From assembly GCA_028875725.1 (NCBI GenBank), contig JAPPCR010000006.1, positions 1,619,786-1,683,785 on the forward strand: DNA of 64,000 nucleotides, in the 5' to 3' direction. Each line of letters starts with the position of its first letter. Position 1 is the stretch's first letter. Below are positions 33,800-43,692 of the stretch, one piece after another. The position numbers were made by a program, and so were the translations under genes. Origin of the DNA: Acidobacteriota bacterium (GTDB lineage: Bacteria; Acidobacteriota; Thermoanaerobaculia; Multivoradales; Multivoraceae). The notes beneath the pieces were generated by a model. It was not told where the DNA came from and did no database searches. It was given only the letters and a program-made list of their open reading frames with translations.

Positions 33800-36307
33800 T
33801 TGCCCGTTCGACCGGTCGCGGTAGCACTGGCCGCGGGCCTGCTCCTTCCCGTCCTTCCCCTCGGGGCCCAGGACGATGTCACCCTCGAACGGATCATGGC
33901 CCATCCCGATTGGCTGGGTCGCCAGCCGGAGGGCCCATACTGGAGCAGCGACGGCGGCAGCGTCTACTTCCAGCGCAAGCGCGAAGGCGAGGACGCCCGT
34001 GATCTCTACCGGGTCGACCTCGGAGCGCGAGCGCCGATCCGGGTCTCCGACCGCGACCGTGCCGGTGCGGACGCCGCCGGCGGCAACTGGGACCGCGAAC
34101 GGCAGCGCCGAACCTTTGTCAAGGCCGGCGACGTCTTCGTCCGCGACGTGGACCGTGACGGCGGCCTGATCCAGATCACACGCACCGTCGCCCCGGAAAG
34201 TGCGCCCTTCTTCACCGCCGGTGGCGACCTCGCCTTCCGGCGGACCGGTGTGTGGTTCGTGCGGGAGCAGGAAACCGGCCTTCTGTGGCAGCCGTTCGAC
34301 GTTCGCGCGGAAGACGAGCCGGAGCAGGCGCGCTCCGAGCAGGACGCCAGGGCCGGTTACCTGGAGCGCCAGCAACCCCGACTGCTCGAGATCGTGCGCC
34401 TGCGGCGCCAACGCGAGGAACGGAGTCTCGAGGTCTTCAGGGAGCGTCAGGCCGGCGACTCCAGCCGGCCGGCCCTGCCCCACTATTTGGGCAAGGAAGT
34501 GGAGATCGTCGCCTCGATGCTGTCGCCCGCGCTCGACCGCCTGGTTCTTCGAACCCGTCCGAAGCAGCGCGGCGAAGGTCTCCGCGACAGGATGCCGAAC
34601 TACGTCACCGCCACGGGGATGGTCGACGTCGAGGAGGTGCGGCCGAAGGTCGGCACGGCGGAGGCCGCCGGCGAAACGCTGCTCCTGCTGCGGGCCGGCG
34701 ACCCCGAGCCCGTGACGCTGGACGTCTCCGTGCTGCCAAACATCGCCGACGATCCGCTGGCCGACCTGCGCGCGGCGGCGCGCGAGCGGAAGGACGCCCG
34801 GGAAGCGGCGACGAAGGCGCACCCCGGTGGTGAAACCGCGGCCGAGGCCGGACCGGAACCGATCGAGGAGAAGGACGAGGAGACCCGCGAGGACGAGCCC
34901 GGACCCAGGCCGGTCCGCTTCGGCCCGGTCTCCTTCAACCGCGACGGCACACGGGCCGTCGTACAGGTCTACTCGGTCGACAACAAGGACCGCTGGATCG
35001 CCGGAATCGACCTCGGAACCGGCGACCTTGAAAGCGGCGAACTGCGCCCTCTGCATCGGAGGTCCGATCCGGCCTGGATCAACTACGCTTTTCGCGATCT
35101 TGGCTGGCTGCCGGACGACCGCACGATCTTCTTCCTGTCTGAGGAAACCGGCTACTCCCATCTCAACCTGATGGACGCGGCAACCGGTGAACGACGCCAG
35201 GTCACGGAGGGCGCCTTCGTCGTCCGTTCACCCCAGCTCTCGGCCGACGGCGCCTTTCTCTACTTCGAGGCGAACCGGAATCACCCCGGCGTTTTCGAGA
35301 TCTTCCGCGCGCCCGTCGCGGAAGCAGCCGGCGCGATCGAACAGGTCACCGCACTCGGCGGGCTCAACTCCTTCCTCCTCTCGCCGGACGACCGCCATCT
35401 CCTGATCGTCCATTCCACTGCCACCCGGCCGCCCGAACTATGGCTCCAGGAGGCGTCGCCGGGTACCGAGGCCATCCCCCTGACCGACACGGCGTCGCCG
35501 GAGTTTCTGGCCATCGACTGGGTAGCGCCCCGCTTCGTCGAGGTGCCCTCGTCGCACGTCGAACACCCGATCCACGCCCGCCTCTACCTGCCGGACAGCC
35601 CCATGGAACCTCGGCGACCCGCCGTCGTTTTCGTGCACGGCGCCGGCTACCTCCAGAATGCCCACCAGGGCTGGTCCTCCTACTTCCGGGAGTTCATGTT
35701 TCACACCCTGCTCGCCCGTCGCGGCTACGTCGTGCTCGACATGGATTTCCGCGCTTCCGCCGGCTACGGCCGCGACTGGCGTACGGCGATCTACCGCCAG
35801 ATGGGCACTCCCGAAGTCGAGGATCTGGCCGACGGCATCGACTACCTGGTCGCCGAGCACGGAGTCGACCGGGAGCGGATCGGCGTCTACGGCGGCTCCT
35901 ACGGTGGCTTCGTCACCTTCATGTCGATGTTCCGCCGCCCCGAGCTGTTCGCGGCGGGCGCCGCGCTCCGGCCGGTGACGGATTGGGCCCACTACAATCA
36001 CCGCTACACCTCGAACATCCTGAACACGCCGGAGCTCGATCCAGAGGCCTACGAACGGAGTTCGCCGATCGAGTTCGCCGAGGGCCTGCGGAAACCCCTT
36101 CTCATCTGCACGGGCATGCTCGACGACAACGTCCTGTTTCAGGACTCCGTCCGCCTCGTTCAGCGCCTCATCGAACTCGGAAAGGAGGACTGGGAACTCG
36201 CCGTCTACCCGGCCGAAGCCCACGGCTTCGTCGAGCCGTCAAGCTGGCTCGACGAGTACCGCCGCATCCTGAAGCTGTTCGAGACCCACCTGAAACCCCA
36301 GGGCTAG
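33800..36307 (+). CDS. S9 family (prolyl oligopeptidase/DPP4-type) serine peptidase, secreted
   Basis: This 835-residue protein combines a beta-propeller with an alpha/beta-hydrolase domain. The signal peptide (VALAAGLLLPVLPLGAQ) follows a TTG start at 33800, chosen because no ATG precedes the signal. Propeller segments include WSSDGGSVYFQRKREGEDAR and LPDDRTIFFLSEETGYSHLN. In the catalytic domain, RPAVVFVHGAGYLQN, then GVYGGSYGGFVTFM with S700 as nucleophile, MLDDNVLFQDS with D775 or D776, and AEAHGFVEPSSW with H808 complete the triad. An acidic low-complexity insert (EPIEEKDEETREDEPGP) splits the propeller. It probably degrades peptides outside the cytoplasm. Confidence 0.92.
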   Translation: MPVRPVAVALAAGLLLPVLPLGAQDDVTLERIMAHPDWLGRQPEGPYWSSDGGSVYFQRKREGEDARDLYRVDLGARAPIRVSDRDRAGADAAGGNWDRERQRRTFVKAGDVFVRDVDRDGGLIQITRTVAPESAPFFTAGGDLAFRRTGVWFVREQETGLLWQPFDVRAEDEPEQARSEQDARAGYLERQQPRLLEIVRLRRQREERSLEVFRERQAGDSSRPALPHYLGKEVEIVASMLSPALDRLVLRTRPKQRGEGLRDRMPNYVTATGMVDVEEVRPKVGTAEAAGETLLLLRAGDPEPVTLDVSVLPNIADDPLADLRAAARERKDAREAATKAHPGGETAAEAGPEPIEEKDEETREDEPGPRPVRFGPVSFNRDGTRAVVQVYSVDNKDRWIAGIDLGTGDLESGELRPLHRRSDPAWINYAFRDLGWLPDDRTIFFLSEETGYSHLNLMDAATGERRQVTEGAFVVRSPQLSADGAFLYFEANRNHPGVFEIFRAPVAEAAGAIEQVTALGGLNSFLLSPDDRHLLIVHSTATRPPELWLQEASPGTEAIPLTDTASPEFLAIDWVAPRFVEVPSSHVEHPIHARLYLPDSPMEPRRPAVVFVHGAGYLQNAHQGWSSYFREFMFHTLLARRGYVVLDMDFRASAGYGRDWRTAIYRQMGTPEVEDLADGIDYLVAEHGVDRERIGVYGGSYGGFVTFMSMFRRPELFAAGAALRPVTDWAHYNHRYTSNILNTPELDPEAYERSSPIEFAEGLRKPLLICTGMLDDNVLFQDSVRLVQRLIELGKEDWELAVYPAEAHGFVEPSSWLDEYRRILKLFETHLKPQG

Positions 36308-36314
36308 GACCTCT

Positions 36315-36370
36315 CGCGGCAGAGACTGGATGCGCCGGCGTCCCCGCCGGCATCCGGAAGCTCTGCCGCG
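36315..36370. terminator. Large bidirectional hairpin between convergent genes
   Basis: The arms CGCGGCAGAG (36315-36324) and CTCTGCCGCG (36361-36370) pair perfectly over 10 bp. An inner stem pairs GCCGGC 36334-36339 with 36346-36351, plus GGAT/ATCC, with a 2-base bulge. It fills the 65-bp gap between the convergent S9 peptidase and FtsX permease genes. There is no T tract, so the mode of termination is uncertain. Confidence 0.6.
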
Positions 36371-36372
36371 CC

Positions 36373-39300
36373 TCAGCCGCCGCGAAGCGCCGGCAGCAGA
36401 TCCTCCCGGGTCACGCGCCTTACCGCGGCAAGACTGGCCAGCGTGCCGGCCGCCAGCACGAGCAGGAGAGTGAGACCGAGCGAGACCCATGGCACCAGGG
36501 CGTGCCCGCCCAGGAGGTGCGGACTCACCGCGACGAGCGCTGAGGCGGCGCCCACGGTGACGCCCGCGGCCAGGAGCAGGCCGTTCTCGGCCACCACCAG
36601 CCACGCCAGGGCGCGCCGCCAGAAGCCGATCGCCTGCATGGTCGCCAGTTCGCCGCGGCGTTCCAGCAGGTTGCGCAGCAGGACCACCGAAAGGCCCAGC
36701 GTGCCGAGCAGCAGGCCGAGGCCGCCCAGGGTCTGGAAGGTGCCGAGGTAAGTGTTCTCGACCGCCTGGTACGCCTGGAGGCGCTGGGCGGTCGGGACGG
36801 CGTCGAACCCGAAGCCCGAGAGCGTCCGCTCGAGCTCCTGCATCGTCCGGTCCTGCTCGTCCGGCGGCGTACGGAACAGGAAGTAGGACGCCCCGGTCCG
36901 GCTCGGGAAGTGCTCCGCCAGGTTGGCCTCGGAGATTACGAGTTCGCTCTGGAACACGCTCTTGCGCAGGAGCCCGACGAGCCGCAGTTCGATCGTCTCG
37001 CCGCGCTCGGTCTCCATCTCGATGCTCTGGCCCAGCCCCGAGTGCAGGATCCACATGACCGAGTTGAAGTCTCCGATCGCCGGCACCACCCCGGGGCCCA
37101 GATCCTCCTCCAGCAGCGCCCACGGATTGTCCCCCGCCCCGTCGACGAGCGACTGGAAGCGGAAGCCCCCGCGCTCGACGAACCCGGGCGGCGCGCCGAG
37201 CAGCCGCGGCCGCTCCGGCTGGAACAGGTTCAGGCAACTGATGTCGTCCCCGGGCACCGTCCGAAAAGCGACGATCTCGCTCCCGCCGACGAGTTCCGAC
37301 GCCTCCCTCCCGAAACCCAGGTCGTACCGGCCCTCCACGCTGGCCAGGTCGGCGAGGATGGAGACATCGGACTCGGCGACCAGGTCGAATCCCCCGGCGC
37401 CCGAGTCCAGGTTCCGCGTCTCCTCGCCGAAGCGGAGCCCATAGGCACCCACGGCCACGATGACGAACGACGCGCTCGCCACGAGGGCAGCGCAGAGCAG
37501 GCTACGGCCCGGGTTGAGCGAAGCGTTGGCGGCCGCCATGCTCGACCCGGCCCGCCAGGACCAGCCGCGAAGGGGCGCCTCGGGGCGGCGGCGGAGCCAC
37601 AGCGTAAAGCCGGCGAGCCCCGCGACCAGCAGGCAGGCGCCCCCCGAGAAGAACAGGTAGGCGGCCGCCGACGCCGGGGCGGCCGCGGACCCGGCCAGCA
37701 GGGCCACCGCGAGGCCGCCGGCGATTCCCCTCGTCCAGCGCGCCCTGCGGGCCGCCGCGGAAACCGCCGCCGCCAGTTCGGCGGTCTCTCCCCGCAGCAG
37801 CCGGATGGGCGAGACCGCCGCCAGCCGGCCCACCGCGCCCCGGATCGCGAAGAACACGACAAGCAGCGAACCCGCCCCGCCCAGGGCCAGAGTCAGCGGC
37901 TCGACGTGCAGGTACAGGTGGCTCGAGCCGACGGCCGAGCGCCACAGGGTGCGGAGCGCGGCCATCATCGCGCCGGCGTAGAGCACCGCTCCGCCCAGGC
38001 CGAGCAGGACGCCCGCACCGCCGAGCAACGCGCCTTCCAGCAGGAAGCGCCGCCGCACCCGCCTGATGCCGTGGCCGAGGGCCAGCAGGAGGCCCATCTC
38101 GCTGGCGCGGCTCTCCGTTCCCAGACGGAAGAACAGGCCCACCAGCAGCGCCGCGGAGACGATCAGGAACAGGCTGAAACCGATGAACAGGCCTCCGAAA
38201 TCCGTCGCGCCGGTGGCGCCGCGCAGGCCCGCGGCCTTCACCGGCTCGACCGCCAGGCCGGCCGCGTGAAGCCCGATGCTGGCCGGCGCCTCCGCTTCGA
38301 GGGCGATCCGGAGCCCCGCCGGATCGCTTCCTCCCGCCGGCAGCAACCGCAACGAGGTCAGGAGGCCGAAACGGCTGGACCAGAGCTCGGCGCCGTAGTC
38401 CAGGTCGACGAACAGCTTCGGTGTGCCCCGGTACTCGTCCCAGTACGCCTCGTCCCGGTCCCGGATACGGCCGAGATCGACCGGAAAGGTCGGATCCCAG
38501 TCGCTCATGTTGTCCGCGTCGGCGACGCCGGGAAAGTCGGGTGTCAGGTCGCGGTCCGCGGCCCAGCCCGCCATCTCGACGACCCCGGCGACCGTGGTCC
38601 GCACCGTCCGCTCGACCAACTGTTCGCGGTCGCCGACGACGAAGTAGTCGACCTCCAGCCGGTCGCCCTCTCCGATCTCGAGGTCTTCCGCCAGGAACGT
38701 GTTGACCAGCACCTCGTCCGGCCCGAGCGCGGGCGCCGGTCGACCGTCTGCGAGCCGTAGCACGCCGAGTTCCCCGGCTCTCCCGGTGTCGAGCGCGGCG
38801 ATCGTCGAGTACGGCGCCTCCGAGCCGTTCTTCGCCGCGGTGCGGTTGGCGAGGTAGGTCGAGACGCCGAGCGCCTCGACGCCCGCGTCGGCCGCCAGTA
38901 CCTCTACGGCCGCGGCGAGCTCCTCGCCGAACACGATCTGCGACGTGGCGACCCGCAGGTGGTCCTCCGCCTCGACGAACGCGAGGCTGAAGTCCTCCGC
39001 CCGGGCCTGGGAGCGGATCCACCGCTCAAGGTCCAGGACCGCGGCCTCGGGATCCGCCTCGGCGCCGTCTCCCGCCCCGGCGCGCTCGCCGACGAGCAGC
39101 GCGTTCGCCAGCCCGCGGCGATCCAGCTCCCGCTGGAGATCGCGCAGCCGCGCGTAACCGACCAGCGGCTGGCTCTGGTGCGGCGCCAGCCCGAAGCTCC
39201 CCACGCCAACGTCGTCGAGCACCGAGACGACGCTCAGCCGCACGCTCTCCAACTGGTCCTCCGGGTCCTTCTCCCCCATCAGACTGGCCCTAGGCGCTTC

Positions 39301-39813
39301 GCTCGGTCGCTCCAGATAGAGCACGACCGAATCGCCCGGCTCGACGGCGAGTGCCTCGGCGAGCGAACGATTGACCGCCAGCGACGCGAAGAGCTGGCCC
39401 TCGCGCCGGGACAGGTCGAGCGCCTCCTCGCTGCCCGGGAAGAAGGCGGAGAACTCGTCGTCGATCCCCTGCACGTTGACCCGGGCGGCACGCCGGCCGC
39501 TCTCGGGTTCGACCACGCTGCCCTGCATGAGGATGGCTGCCGACACCGGCCCGTAGCGGGCCGAGAACTGCCCGTAGGCCGCCAGCTCGTCCCGCAGGCG
39601 CTCACGGAAGAAGCCGGCGCCGAGCAGCGCGTGATCGATACCGCCCAGCCGGTCGAGGGTGAGCTGGCGCAGGCTCCCCCGCACCGAGTCGCCAACCATC
39701 AACGCGCCGGTCAGCACGGAGGTCGCGACCGCCGCGGTCAGCACCACTGCGACATTCGACCGCCAGTAGTGACGAAGACTCGGCAGGGGTCCGCCCGGAC
39801 GCGCGGCGCCCAT
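36373..39813 (-). CDS. FtsX-like ABC transporter permease, large two-domain form
   Basis: This 1146-residue membrane protein has an N-terminal helix (NVAVVLTAAVATSVLTGALMV) with MVGDSVRGSLRQLTLDRLGG, a long periplasmic domain, three helices near 560-700 (FGGLFIGFSLFLIVSAALLVGL, EMGLLLALGHGIRRVRRRFLLEG), further helices, a second periplasmic domain, and a final FtsX core with RNLLERRGELATMQAIGF. EMGLLLALG and ELATMQAIGF are the two FtsX coupling segments. Such double FtsX permeases often form LolCDE- or MacB-like systems with one ATPase. The LolD-like ATPase gene is 4 bp upstream. The transported molecule is unknown; lipoprotein or lipid export is one option. Confidence 0.9.
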   Translation of the reverse strand: MGAARPGGPLPSLRHYWRSNVAVVLTAAVATSVLTGALMVGDSVRGSLRQLTLDRLGGIDHALLGAGFFRERLRDELAAYGQFSARYGPVSAAILMQGSVVEPESGRRAARVNVQGIDDEFSAFFPGSEEALDLSRREGQLFASLAVNRSLAEALAVEPGDSVVLYLERPSEAPRASLMGEKDPEDQLESVRLSVVSVLDDVGVGSFGLAPHQSQPLVGYARLRDLQRELDRRGLANALLVGERAGAGDGAEADPEAAVLDLERWIRSQARAEDFSLAFVEAEDHLRVATSQIVFGEELAAAVEVLAADAGVEALGVSTYLANRTAAKNGSEAPYSTIAALDTGRAGELGVLRLADGRPAPALGPDEVLVNTFLAEDLEIGEGDRLEVDYFVVGDREQLVERTVRTTVAGVVEMAGWAADRDLTPDFPGVADADNMSDWDPTFPVDLGRIRDRDEAYWDEYRGTPKLFVDLDYGAELWSSRFGLLTSLRLLPAGGSDPAGLRIALEAEAPASIGLHAAGLAVEPVKAAGLRGATGATDFGGLFIGFSLFLIVSAALLVGLFFRLGTESRASEMGLLLALGHGIRRVRRRFLLEGALLGGAGVLLGLGGAVLYAGAMMAALRTLWRSAVGSSHLYLHVEPLTLALGGAGSLLVVFFAIRGAVGRLAAVSPIRLLRGETAELAAAVSAAARRARWTRGIAGGLAVALLAGSAAAPASAAAYLFFSGGACLLVAGLAGFTLWLRRRPEAPLRGWSWRAGSSMAAANASLNPGRSLLCAALVASASFVIVAVGAYGLRFGEETRNLDSGAGGFDLVAESDVSILADLASVEGRYDLGFGREASELVGGSEIVAFRTVPGDDISCLNLFQPERPRLLGAPPGFVERGGFRFQSLVDGAGDNPWALLEEDLGPGVVPAIGDFNSVMWILHSGLGQSIEMETERGETIELRLVGLLRKSVFQSELVISEANLAEHFPSRTGASYFLFRTPPDEQDRTMQELERTLSGFGFDAVPTAQRLQAYQAVENTYLGTFQTLGGLGLLLGTLGLSVVLLRNLLERRGELATMQAIGFWRRALAWLVVAENGLLLAAGVTVGAASALVAVSPHLLGGHALVPWVSLGLTLLLVLAAGTLASLAAVRRVTREDLLPALRGG

Positions 39814-39817
39814 CGCC

Positions 39818-40519
39818 TCAGCCTCCGCCCGCCGGCTCGGACCGGTGATCCTGGATCAGGCCGGCACGCAACTCCACCCGGCGCGGCACCCTCGCCGCCA
39901 GCTCCAGGCTGTGAGTCACCACGACCAACGCGCTCTCCCCACCCGCGTGAAGCTCGAGCAGCAGATCCGCCACGTACCCGGCCGTATCCGCGTCCAGGTT
40001 GCCGGTGGGTTCGTCGCAGAGGAGCAGACTCGGCCGGTTGATCACCGCCCGCACGATCGCGGCCCGCTGGCGTTCCCCGCCCGACATCTGCGCCGGCCGA
40101 TGATCGACACGGTCGCCGAGGCCGACCCGCCCCAGCAAAGTCCGCGCCCGCTCTTCCGCGTCGTCCTGCCCTTTACCCGCCGCAACCGTCGGCAACAGCA
40201 CGTTCTGCAGCATCGTGTACTGCGGCAGCAGGTAGTGATCCTGGAACACCAGACCGACGCGCCGGCAACGGAACGCCGCCAGTTCGCGTTCGGGCAGGTC
40301 GTGGGCCGCCTCGCCGCCGATCCGGATGCTGCCCGAAGTCGGCGTCTCGAGCGTCGCGGCGAGGTGCAGCAGGGTGCTCTTGCCGCTGCCGGAGGGTCCC
40401 GTGACGGCCATCGCCTCTCCGGCCTCGAGAGAGAACGAGATACCCCGAAGGACCTCGACGATACCCGCCTCCGTCCCGTAGGACTTCGCGACCTGCTTGA
40501 AGCGAAGGGCTTCAGCCAT
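39818..40519 (-). CDS. ABC transporter ATP-binding protein (LolD/MacB type)
   Basis: This 233-residue ATPase has Walker A GPSGSGKST, the Q loop VGLVFQDHYLLPQYTMLQNVLLP, signature MSGGERQRAAIVRA, Walker B SLLLCDEPTGNLD and the switch His in VVVTHSLELA. The QDHYLLPQ(x)T-NVLLP stretch and DEPTGNLD are hallmarks of the LolD/MacB/FtsE group. It overlaps the GT4 glycosyltransferase stop by 8 bp and precedes the FtsX permease by 4 bp, so the three are co-translated. Confidence 0.94.
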   Translation of the reverse strand: MAEALRFKQVAKSYGTEAGIVEVLRGISFSLEAGEAMAVTGPSGSGKSTLLHLAATLETPTSGSIRIGGEAAHDLPERELAAFRCRRVGLVFQDHYLLPQYTMLQNVLLPTVAAGKGQDDAEERARTLLGRVGLGDRVDHRPAQMSGGERQRAAIVRAVINRPSLLLCDEPTGNLDADTAGYVADLLLELHAGGESALVVVTHSLELAARVPRRVELRAGLIQDHRSEPAGGG

Positions 40520-41876
40520 GACCGGCCGATGCTACCGCCGGCCCGAGGTCGCCGCTCCGGCGCCGTGCCAGTCCCCGTCGGTACGAGGCGAGCGTGTCCG
40601 CCGCCATCAGTTCGGCCGAGTAGTGACGGCGCACACCGTCCATCCCCGAGCGACCGAGGTGGCTCCTTCGTTCCGCGTCCTGGGCCAACTGTTCGACGGC
40701 GTCCGCCAGGGCCGCCGGGTCGCCGGCCGGTACCAGCACCCCGCCGCCCGTCCGCTCGAGCATCTCAGGAAACGATCCATGGTCGGGCAGCAGGACGGGG
40801 ACCCCGTTCGCCATCGCCTCGAGCGCCGGCAGGCCCTTGGCCTCGCGGTAGACGGTCGGCAGCACAAGCGCGTGCAGGCTGCACAGCAGCTCGATCTTCT
40901 CCTCACGGGAGACTTCGCCGAGCCAGTCGAAGTGGGCTTCGAGGCCCCAGTCGGCGATCCGCCGGCGTTGCTCCTCGAAGTACTTACGGTCGCGGCCGCC
41001 CAGATAACCCGCGGCGCGGAAGCGGACCCGGCCGACGCCCAGGCGGTCGCTCAGCGCCTTGAACGCCTCGGCGGCGAGATGAAACCCCTTCTCCGGGCAC
41101 ATCCGGGCCAGATAACCGATGACGAGAGGCGACTCCGGAGGCTCCGCCTCGCGCCCACCGTGCCCCTCGAGTTCAATGCCGAGACGCGCCACGTCGATGC
41201 CTGCCAGAGGCAGCTCCAGCAGGTCCGCCATCGTCGCCGCGTAGTAGTCGTTCGGCGCCACCAGCACGTCCACCTCCCGCACCCGCTTCCGCATCTCCTC
41301 TACCACCAAGGACTTGTGGGGCTCGTCCAGGTCTTCGAGGAAGATGTCCTCGCCCTGAAGGCCGCAGACGATCAGCGCTTCCGGCAGCGCCTCGCGCAGC
41401 CGGTGAGCCATCCCCACGAGCATCGAGTTCGTCAGGTGGACCACGTCCGGCCGGAACTCGCCGGCGAGCCACTTCGTCAGGCCCTGGAGTTCCGCCAGTT
41501 GACGGCCCTCCTCGCCCCGCACCATGGACAGCGCGAGTTCGCCGAGCTGGTGAGCGTCGGTCGCCGAGGCCGAACGAGTCACCCGGGACAGCAGCCCGGG
41601 GTTGTCGAGCAGGCGACGAATCGCTGCCGGCGCGCGACTCCAGACCGGCAGCTTCTGCTCGAGGTAGATGTTCACGGCGCCGTAGAACACGCGGCCGTAG
41701 CTCACGTTCTCCTCGTCGGTCCGCAGCGGCGTGTAGATGGGCAGCAGCAGCGCGTTGTGCCCCCTGTGCTGAAGTTCACGGACCAGGGCGTTGTCGTGAA
41801 TGCAGCTCCCGCAGATCATGCCGCCGGCGCCCGCCGCCAGATAGGCGATCCGCAGCGGCTGGCCTGAATCGCTCAC
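40512..41876 (-). CDS. GT4-family glycosyltransferase
   Basis: The 454-residue protein has a GT-B fold. The N-terminal domain opens with LRIAYLAAGAGGMICGSCIHDNALV and PDVVHLTNSMLVGMAHRL. The donor-binding domain has VIGYLARMCPEKGFHLAAEAF, HFDWLGEVSREEKIELL and EAKGLPALEAMANGVPVLLP, the E-x7-E nucleotide-sugar motif of GT4. I prefer GTG 41876 (VSDSGQPLRIAY) because it has a GCAGG site and starts at the conserved strand. An ATG at 41951 would add 25 Cys-rich residues and lies just after the symporter stop. The context (symporter upstream, Lol-like ABC genes downstream) does not reveal the acceptor. Confidence 0.87.
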   Translation of the reverse strand: MSDSGQPLRIAYLAAGAGGMICGSCIHDNALVRELQHRGHNALLLPIYTPLRTDEENVSYGRVFYGAVNIYLEQKLPVWSRAPAAIRRLLDNPGLLSRVTRSASATDAHQLGELALSMVRGEEGRQLAELQGLTKWLAGEFRPDVVHLTNSMLVGMAHRLREALPEALIVCGLQGEDIFLEDLDEPHKSLVVEEMRKRVREVDVLVAPNDYYAATMADLLELPLAGIDVARLGIELEGHGGREAEPPESPLVIGYLARMCPEKGFHLAAEAFKALSDRLGVGRVRFRAAGYLGGRDRKYFEEQRRRIADWGLEAHFDWLGEVSREEKIELLCSLHALVLPTVYREAKGLPALEAMANGVPVLLPDHGSFPEMLERTGGGVLVPAGDPAALADAVEQLAQDAERRSHLGRSGMDGVRRHYSAELMAADTLASYRRGLARRRSGDLGPAVASAGHG

Positions 41877-41952
41877 GTTAGGAACCTGCCGCTCACGGGA
41901 TGCACCCGTGCAGCGCGTTTCCGCGCCGCACGTGACCATCGCCGTGCGCACG

Positions 41953-43419
41953 TCATCGGGCGCACGGGATGAAGCGCGCTACCCGCTCGGGCGCGGGCGG
42001 CCTGCTCAGCAGGGAGCCGGCGATCATGGCCAGGGTGGAACCGGCGAAGACGACGGCGACCGGCATGATCCCGGTACCGCCAACGCTGTAGTCCGGGTTG
42101 CCGATGCCCCGCACGAAGAACCAGGTCCAGAGCACGATCACGGTCAGGATCGCGGCTCCGGCCCCCGCCGCCGTACTGCGCCGCCAGTAGAGCGCGGCCA
42201 CCACGACCGGCAACAGCGAGGCGAATCCGGTGAACGACCACACCGACAGAGCGAAGATGCTCCGCTCGGCGACCAGCGACAGGAGAAACACCGTCGCCAC
42301 GACAACGATGACGAAGAACCTGCCCAGGCGGATCTGGCGGGACTCGTCCAGGTCTCCGCCCCAACGGTAGTGCCTCACGATGTCCTGGGTGAACATCGTG
42401 CCAAGGGAGAGGGACTGCGAATCGAGCGACGACATGATGGCCGCGAAGACGCCGGCCCCCAGGAGGCCCGCGAGCAGTTCCGGTGCGTAGAGCGCGATCA
42501 TCCGTACCAGGACTGAGTTCGAGGCCGCGCCGTCGAGGCCCGGAAAGTCGATGTTCCCGAACAGACCGAGCAGCACACTCGGAATCCACACCACGGCGAT
42601 GCAGACCGGATACAGCACGACCGGCGCCTTGAAGGTCGTCGCCCGCTTCGCCGACAGCCAGTGCGCGAAGATGTGGGGAAAGGTCCCCACGGACAGGGGA
42701 ATCAGCGTGTAGCTGAGCAGCCGCAGGGGGTGGATCGCCTCGCCCCGGACCAGCAGATCGGGCCGGCTTTCCGCGACCCGGTCGAGCGCCACACCGACGC
42801 CACCCACCTTCGTCACGATCAGGACCGCCGTCACCGCCCCGAGCAGCATGAACATCGCGGTCTGGAACGTGTTCACCCAGGCCGTGCCGCGAAGCCCTCC
42901 GCTCGTCACGTAGCCGATCACGACCACGGACACGAGCAGGCTCCCCAGCCACGCCGGCGCCGCCCCGTCCGTTATCTGCCCGAGGACGACACCGCCTCCC
43001 ATGGCGCCGATCAGGAGGTACGGCAGGAGCAGCAGGACCAGCACGACGAAGAGCAGGAGGCCGACCCCGTCCGAACCCCAGCGGGCCCGGACGAACTGCA
43101 CCTGGGTCAGGAGTCCGAGGCGCCGCCCCACCGCCCAGACCCGCGTGCCGACGAAGAAGAAGACGATCGGCACCATCAGGGCGGATGACGACGCCATCAG
43201 GGAGAAGACGCCGATGCCGATCCGGTAGGACTCCGCCGAAGCGCCGAGCAGGGCGAACGACGTCATGTGCGTGCCGAACAGGGTCATCAGCAGCACGAAC
43301 GGACCGATCGTCCGGCCGGCGACAAAGAAGTCCTCGCCGGTATCAGCCAGACGCCGATTGCTCCAGACGCCGATCAGCAGTACGGCCGCGAGGTACGCAA
43401 AGATGACGGTCAGGGTCAT
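41953..43419 (-). CDS. Sodium:solute symporter (SSS family)
   Basis: This 488-residue protein has about 13 membrane helices. Typical features are FAYLAAVLLIGVWSNRR, DFFVAGRTIGPFVLLMTLFGTHMTSFALLG, GQITDGAAPAWLGSLL, TSGGLRGTAWVNTFQT, the helix GVFAAIMSSLDSQSLSLGTMFTQDIVRHY, and FTGFASLLPVVVAALYW. The SSLDSQ motif with neighbouring Ser/Thr is part of the Na2 sodium site. The start ATG 43419 overlaps the stop of the DUF3311-like gene (ATGA), and these two gene types are a recurrent pair. The solute is unknown; monocarboxylates or pantothenate-like compounds are common for relatives. Confidence 0.92.
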   Translation of the reverse strand: MTLTVIFAYLAAVLLIGVWSNRRLADTGEDFFVAGRTIGPFVLLMTLFGTHMTSFALLGASAESYRIGIGVFSLMASSSALMVPIVFFFVGTRVWAVGRRLGLLTQVQFVRARWGSDGVGLLLFVVLVLLLLPYLLIGAMGGGVVLGQITDGAAPAWLGSLLVSVVVIGYVTSGGLRGTAWVNTFQTAMFMLLGAVTAVLIVTKVGGVGVALDRVAESRPDLLVRGEAIHPLRLLSYTLIPLSVGTFPHIFAHWLSAKRATTFKAPVVLYPVCIAVVWIPSVLLGLFGNIDFPGLDGAASNSVLVRMIALYAPELLAGLLGAGVFAAIMSSLDSQSLSLGTMFTQDIVRHYRWGGDLDESRQIRLGRFFVIVVVATVFLLSLVAERSIFALSVWSFTGFASLLPVVVAALYWRRSTAAGAGAAILTVIVLWTWFFVRGIGNPDYSVGGTGIMPVAVVFAGSTLAMIAGSLLSRPPAPERVARFIPCAR

Positions 43420-43667
43420 CCCGTCTCTTCCGCTCCAGTGCCGTCCCCGTCCGCAGCCAGCCTCTCGAGTGTCTCGCCGGGCCAGGCAACCCGGACCAGC
43501 CGCCACATCACGAGCACCACCGCCGCGGAGAACAGGATGTGGTACGTCAGCCCGACGGGCAAGCCCAGGAACCGGTTCGGGTCGTCCCAGAGCCAGAGGT
43601 CGTTGTGCAGCAGGTACAGCGCCGGCAGCGCCGCGTAGGCCGTGACTCGGGCCGCTCGTGCTGCCAT
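43416..43667 (-). CDS. DUF3311-like small membrane protein, symporter companion
   Basis: This 83-residue protein has two membrane helices (VTAYAALPALYLLHNDLWLW and GLTYHILFSAAVVLVMWRLV) joined by a short loop with DDPNRFLGLPVG. This short two-helix pattern, placed immediately upstream of an SSS symporter and overlapping it, matches the DUF3311 family, thought to be a small subunit or partner of such symporters. I start at ATG 43667 because the extension to 43751 is Arg/Pro-rich and runs into the flavoprotein gene. Confidence 0.83.
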   Translation of the reverse strand: MAARAARVTAYAALPALYLLHNDLWLWDDPNRFLGLPVGLTYHILFSAAVVLVMWRLVRVAWPGETLERLAADGDGTGAEETG

Positions 43668-43692
43668 GAATCCGCTCGGAAGGCTTCCCGGC

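Noticed and set aside
36315..36370. Mobile-element copy related to the 21.1-kb inverted repeat
   Set aside because: Arms are only 10 bp and unrelated in sequence to the 33-bp repeat; a terminator between convergent genes explains it.
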